Positions 60,629-64,000 of a stretch of DNA of 64,000 nucleotides are shown in pieces. Numbering within the stretch: position 1 is the first letter of the stretch; each line of letters opens with the position of its first letter. The notes under the pieces were generated by a model. It was given only the letters and a program-made list of their open reading frames with translations. It was not told the origin of the DNA and did not search any database. The stretch spans positions 1 to 64,000 of the forward strand of contig DAHXNF010000010.1 in assembly GCA_027366585.1 (NCBI GenBank), in the 5' to 3' direction. The stretch comes from Thermoplasmatales archaeon. GTDB taxonomy: Archaea; Thermoplasmatota; Thermoplasmata; Thermoplasmatales; Thermoplasmataceae. The position numbers and the translations under genes are program-made.

Positions 60629-61414
60629 ATGAGTGATTTAGCAAAGTTCCTGCAATCCAATAATCGTATCTTTGTCCTCATATTTTCCACCCTGATAGCC
60701 TTAGCTCTGATATATCTCAGTTTATATATCAGTATCCTGATCTATTTTGTACCTGTTGAAGTCTTCATTGTAATGCACTATCTCAAGATGTGGCGGCTGA
60801 TACCAAGAATCCTCGGGGCAACTGTCGTCTTCTTCATCGCAGTTGTGCTAGCAAGCGTGATCTTTGGATATGCACTATATGATTCATCGGGAGTGTCTGC
60901 GCAATCGCTTTCAAATGGCTCAACAGTGACCGCGTCGGTTGAACCGTTCAACCATGCTGCAACAAGCTACAATTTCACTTTCTCAATTGCGGGTAACCAG
61001 ACGCTGTATTCCTATTACATGATTATCCATGGTGTTTCCAATGGATATACTGCAAACATTTCTGAATCACATCTTTCGAAGGGCTATAATTCCACTGGAG
61101 CCCTGGTGATATCATATGTTGCAACGAACATAACGAATACTGGAGTGTATGAGTATTACTTCTATTTTGACAACGGTACTTCGGTAATAAGCAGCGTTGG
61201 ACCTTTATTTTCAGTTGGAGCTATCATAGAGTTGTATCTCCTGGATTTAACGCCTGGCTTCATGATCACGTTTGAATTGATATTCGTGGTCGGTGCATTC
61301 ATCGCAAGGAGTATATCAAACAGTGCGAGCATGAGAAAACGCTACCTGAATCCACCGACGCCGCCTCAGCCGGATATGTCAGCTGAAACTGAGTCTCAGG
61401 ATTCGATAAAATAA
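60629..61414 (+). CDS. Integral membrane protein of unknown function
   Basis: The 261-residue protein has two or three N-terminal helices (about 14-45 and 58-80), an outward domain of about 110 residues rich in Ser/Asn/Thr with NxS/T sites ('GNQTLYSYYMIIHGVSNGYTANIS'), one more helix pair (about 193-228) and a cytosolic tail with Pro and acidic residues. No family is recognised. A role at the cell surface is likely. Confidence 0.65.
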   Translation: MSDLAKFLQSNNRIFVLIFSTLIALALIYLSLYISILIYFVPVEVFIVMHYLKMWRLIPRILGATVVFFIAVVLASVIFGYALYDSSGVSAQSLSNGSTVTASVEPFNHAATSYNFTFSIAGNQTLYSYYMIIHGVSNGYTANISESHLSKGYNSTGALVISYVATNITNTGVYEYYFYFDNGTSVISSVGPLFSVGAIIELYLLDLTPGFMITFELIFVVGAFIARSISNSASMRKRYLNPPTPPQPDMSAETESQDSIK

Positions 61415-61440
61415 GAAACATTACATATTTTGGATAACAC

Positions 61441-61454
61441 ATATATATTTTATT
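61441..61454 (+). promoter_or_regulatory. TATA box of the PhoU-like regulator
   Basis: ATATATATTTTATT lies about 20-27 nt before the GTG at 61468 and supports that start over the TTG at 61453, which would lie inside the promoter block. Confidence 0.55.
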
Positions 61455-61467
61455 GCAATACTATATT

Positions 61468-62442
61468 GTGAAATATACCAGGAGAGTTCAATTGACGGGT
61501 GGATCAACCTTCACAGTATCCCTTCCGTCAAAGTGGGTCCACAGGACGGGCCTTACTAAGGGAGGAGAGATAGACATAACCGAAGCTGGAATCACGCTTA
61601 TTCTTGACCCAAGGTCCGGCATTGAAACGCAGAAAGCAAAGATCCTGACAATTTCTACAGATGTGGACGACGTATTCCTGGAAAGAGTGCTTACCTCCAT
61701 GTACATTTCTTACTTTGACATCCTTACGATCAGGACTGAGAAGCTGATGGAGCAAAAAATCCGGCAGGCAATCAAGAGATTTGCCCGGAGGGTAATGGGC
61801 GTTGAGATCTTTGAGGAGACCTCGAATTCCATCGTGCTCCAGAATGTTCTCAACTCGGAAAATTTCACTGTCTGGAATGCGCTGAGAAGAATGGCCCTCA
61901 ATGTGGAAACCATGATTGCAGACACTCTTCAGTCAATGAAGCTGAAAGACAGCAAGATGATGACGAACATCATAGAGAGAGATGACGAAGTTGACAGGTA
62001 CCAGTGGTACATTTTCAGGGAAACGAGGGCATCGATCACCACAAGCGATGATGGCGTATATGCGCTCATACTTTCGAGGATACTTGAAAGAATTGCAGAT
62101 CACACGGTAAACATATGCAAGGTGCTTGGAACAGCAGGCAAGAAGCAAGTTGCCATAGTTGATCTCCTGTCAAAGGCACTTGATTTTTCCCTGGGAATGT
62201 ACAGGGAATCAATGGAAGCGTTTTATTCAAAGAACGCGCAGAGGATGAACGAAATCGTTGAGAAGAAGCAGGGAGTTAACGATATGAAGGATCGGATCCT
62301 TTCGGATCCAAAGGTAAAGGATCTTTCGACAGCAACTGCTGTTTCGGAAGAGGTTGTAAGGATCGGTTTGTATGCAACCGACATAGCGGAACTGGGCATG
62401 GATTACCTTCTTGCAAACGTGCTGGAATTCGCCCTCAAGTAG
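61468..62442 (+). CDS. AbrB-PhoU domain phosphate-type regulator
   Basis: From the GTG at 61468 ('MKYTRRVQLTGGSTFTVSLPSKWV') the protein has about 324 residues. The first 45 form a SpoVT/AbrB-like DNA-binding swapped-hairpin domain. The rest contains two PhoU-like helical repeats ('MALNVETMIADTLQSM', 'LERIADHTVNICKVLG', 'AIVDLLSKALDFSLGMY'). Archaeal proteins of this type are thought to control phosphate uptake. No phosphate transporter genes are adjacent. It converges on the MBL hydrolase gene with an 8-bp overlap. Confidence 0.9.
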   Translation: MKYTRRVQLTGGSTFTVSLPSKWVHRTGLTKGGEIDITEAGITLILDPRSGIETQKAKILTISTDVDDVFLERVLTSMYISYFDILTIRTEKLMEQKIRQAIKRFARRVMGVEIFEETSNSIVLQNVLNSENFTVWNALRRMALNVETMIADTLQSMKLKDSKMMTNIIERDDEVDRYQWYIFRETRASITTSDDGVYALILSRILERIADHTVNICKVLGTAGKKQVAIVDLLSKALDFSLGMYRESMEAFYSKNAQRMNEIVEKKQGVNDMKDRILSDPKVKDLSTATAVSEEVVRIGLYATDIAELGMDYLLANVLEFALK

Positions 62443-63235
62443 TGCTCTCATCAACTACGATAGGATTCATCACCGTTCCGGAAATGCTGGCGATCTTTAT
62501 TTTTGTATCATGTGGGAAGATCACCTTTATATCGCCGCCGATTAGTTTCTTCAGGAGCAGTTTTTTCCAATGCAGCGTCTCTACCGGGTAGCTGTCGATT
62601 GCCGGTATGTGTGTCGGCCTGATGTGGAATGAGCTTGGGAAAATGTCTCCTGGATACAGGTATTTCCTGCCGTTGACACTGAAGAATGCCACCTGGTGTC
62701 CGATGGAGTGCCCGCCGGTTCTCGTTACACTTATATCGCCGGAAATCTTTGCGCTTCCGGAAACCAGTCTAGTTCTTTTTCCTGCCAGGGCGAATGCAGG
62801 ATAACTAACCTTGCTCAGCTCATTCGGCCTCCTGGCAAACCTGACCTCTGATCCCTGTATGATGGCCTTAGCAGATCGAAAAACGCTACCTGGTGATCGG
62901 AATAGACCACCGGAATGATCAAAGTGCAGATGCGAGTAAATGGTCGCAGAAACCTCGTTCATGCGTGTCAACTCCATTATCTGATCACCGAGATCAGAAT
63001 TTAGAGATACTTCAAAAAAGCTCATGGATCTTTCGGTTAGTCCCTGGTTGAGTCCCGAATCGAAGGAAAACAGATTTCCCCCTCTTTTCAACACCGGAAT
63101 ATTGACTGCAAGTCTTATTCTTCCCTTTGCGTTTAGGCTGTAATACCTGCCCCATGAAGATTCGGGGACCATTCCAAAAATCGCCCCCGGGTCGAGTGAG
63201 AAGGAACCTCCGCTGAATATGTGAAGTTCATCCAT
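62435..63235 (-). CDS. MBL-fold metallohydrolase (quorum-quenching lactonase-like)
   Basis: The 266-residue protein keeps the full metal site: 'SHLHFDHSGGL' (HxHxDH), 'GGHSIGHQVAFF', 'LYPGDIFPSS' and 'FPHDTKI'. The length and the roughly 100-residue N-terminal part ('GGSFSLDPGAIFGMVP') resemble AHL-lactonase-like/SdsA-type hydrolases. It could hydrolyse an ester, lactone or thioester. It starts 3 nt after the stop of the acyl-CoA synthetase, so it is the second gene of that operon and may act on a CoA thioester. Confidence 0.88.
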   Translation of the reverse strand: MDELHIFSGGSFSLDPGAIFGMVPESSWGRYYSLNAKGRIRLAVNIPVLKRGGNLFSFDSGLNQGLTERSMSFFEVSLNSDLGDQIMELTRMNEVSATIYSHLHFDHSGGLFRSPGSVFRSAKAIIQGSEVRFARRPNELSKVSYPAFALAGKRTRLVSGSAKISGDISVTRTGGHSIGHQVAFFSVNGRKYLYPGDIFPSSFHIRPTHIPAIDSYPVETLHWKKLLLKKLIGGDIKVIFPHDTKIKIASISGTVMNPIVVDESTT

Positions 63236-63238
63236 TCT

Positions 63239-64000
63239 TCAATCACTCGTTCCGGTTCCAGAAATTTCTTCAAGTGCTTCCGGGTTTTCAAGATTGTTGA
63301 TGTCCCCCGGAGGCAGGTGCAGGTAGGCAGACCTGACAAGGCGCCGCATTATCTTGCCGCTCCTGGTCCTTGGCAGTGAGCTGACCCATATGACCTTCTT
63401 CGGGCTGAAAGACCTGCCAAGCGATCTCTCTATCTCCTTCATAACTCCATTGACAATGTCTTCGGATTTATCTCCCATGTAAAAGACTACTATGCTTTCG
63501 CCTTTAATATCATCCGGTATCCCAACACATGCCGACTCACGAACGCCCTTCACCCGCATGACGGCATCTTCTACCTCGTTAGGGCCGACACGCTTGCCAG
63601 CAACCTTTATCACGTCATCAGCCCGGCCGAGAATGTAGAAATATCCGTCTCTGGACATGGTCGCCCAGTCTCCGTGGAACCAGACGTTTTCGAACTTTGA
63701 CCAGTAGGCTTCGATGTATTTGTCGTTCTGCTTCCACAATCCACGCGTAAAGGAAGGGGATGGCTTCTTCGCAACCAGGTACGCGACCTTATCATACACT
63801 TCCTGACCGTTCTCGTCGAAAACAGATGCGTTCATTCCCAAGCCCCTATACAGGCATCTCGGGCGCAATGGTATCGCGGGTGTGGAGGCGAGAAAGCATC
63901 CAATTATGTCTGTACCTCCTGAAATATTCGCAATAGGCACCTGTGATCCACCGAGGTCCCGGAAAAGGTACATCCATCCTTCCTCATCCCATGGCTCGCC
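63239..64000 (-). CDS. AMP-forming acetyl/acyl-CoA synthetase (partial, 5' end outside window)
   Basis: The frame is open to the right edge, and the first visible codons read 'GEPWDEEGWMYLFRDLGG', so the N-terminal half of the enzyme is missing. Seen are 'ISGGTDIIGCF', the AMP-binding 'FHGDWATMSRDGYFYILGRADDVIKVAGKRVGPNEVEDAVM' region and the C-terminal catalytic Lys in 'RTRSGKIMRR'. It activates an organic acid with ATP and CoA. It forms an operon with the MBL hydrolase. The acid cannot be specified. Confidence 0.9.
   Translation of the reverse strand, partial: GEPWDEEGWMYLFRDLGGSQVPIANISGGTDIIGCFLASTPAIPLRPRCLYRGLGMNASVFDENGQEVYDKVAYLVAKKPSPSFTRGLWKQNDKYIEAYWSKFENVWFHGDWATMSRDGYFYILGRADDVIKVAGKRVGPNEVEDAVMRVKGVRESACVGIPDDIKGESIVVFYMGDKSEDIVNGVMKEIERSLGRSFSPKKVIWVSSLPRTRSGKIMRRLVRSAYLHLPPGDINNLENPEALEEISGTGTSD

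Noticed and set aside
1-64000. CRISPR arrays, intact insertion sequences, rRNA genes
   Set aside because: No regularly spaced direct repeats, no transposase of normal size and no rRNA sequence were found on either strand.

Overview
The window looks like a piece of a chromosome from a member of the Thermoplasmatales, the cell-wall-less acidophilic archaea. The informational genes are archaeal: uS12 and uS7 of archaeal type, deoxyhypusine synthase, glycerol-1-phosphate dehydrogenase, an Hjc-type Holliday junction resolvase, XerA, family X DNA polymerase and an UPF0179 protein. There is a large secreted acid protease of the S53 (sedolisin) family. Most genes have a TATA-like element about 25 nt before the start codon, so they should be transcribed leaderless, as is usual in this order. 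I used that spacing to move several starts downstream. The exact genus cannot be read from the sequence.

Layout. 0-8.6 kb: a cut-off sugar-type binding protein, two transporters, a prs-kptA operon (PRPP synthetase and RNA 2'-phosphotransferase), xerA, a polyprenyl diphosphate synthase and a ferritin-VIT1 fusion. 8.8-18 kb: a class III aminotransferase, hjc, a flippase with an apparent frameshift at its 5' end, a glcD-glcF type 2-hydroxyacid oxidase pair and a cystathionine gamma-synthase family enzyme. 18.3-23 kb: tRNA-Val(GAC), an isoaspartyl peptidase/asparaginase, egsA (archaeal lipid backbone) with UPF0179 and a YchF-like GTPase, and a divergent HxlR regulator/YceI pair. 23-34 kb: an 850-bp gene-poor stretch, MscS, YbjQ, a repeat-rich surface protein, rps12-rps7, an MFS carrier, a CopD-like protein, dys, an ornithine cyclodeaminase family enzyme and a glycosyltransferase.

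34.4-40.9 kb is the most striking part. It is a compact six-gene operon of overlapping genes for a membrane-bound group 4 hydrogenase/complex I-like assembly (HyfC, E, F, G, I and B-like). The 'large subunit' has lost all four cysteines that would bind the NiFe centre, while the small-subunit FeS ligands and the proton-channel residues remain. The operon has a short structured leader whose second hairpin covers part of the Shine-Dalgarno sequence. It therefore looks like an 'energy-converting hydrogenase-related' (Ehr-like) machine with an unknown reaction.

41-64 kb: an ABC exporter, a truncated hemerythrin-like gene, a TATA-driven highly structured non-coding stretch followed by a broken small ORF, a 49-residue small protein, TauE/SafE, a DsrE-like protein, PolX, an SDR-QueA-like gene pair, the S53 protease with C-terminal repeats shared with the surface protein at 25.8 kb, tRNA-Leu(TAG), an egtB-egtD pair for ergothioneine synthesis, an alpha/beta hydrolase, an AbrB-PhoU regulator, and an MBL hydrolase next to an acyl-CoA synthetase that runs off the window.

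I see no CRISPR array, no intact insertion sequence and no rRNA. The degraded stretches at 23.1-23.9 and 44.2-44.9 kb are the only places that look like scars of past insertion or deletion.
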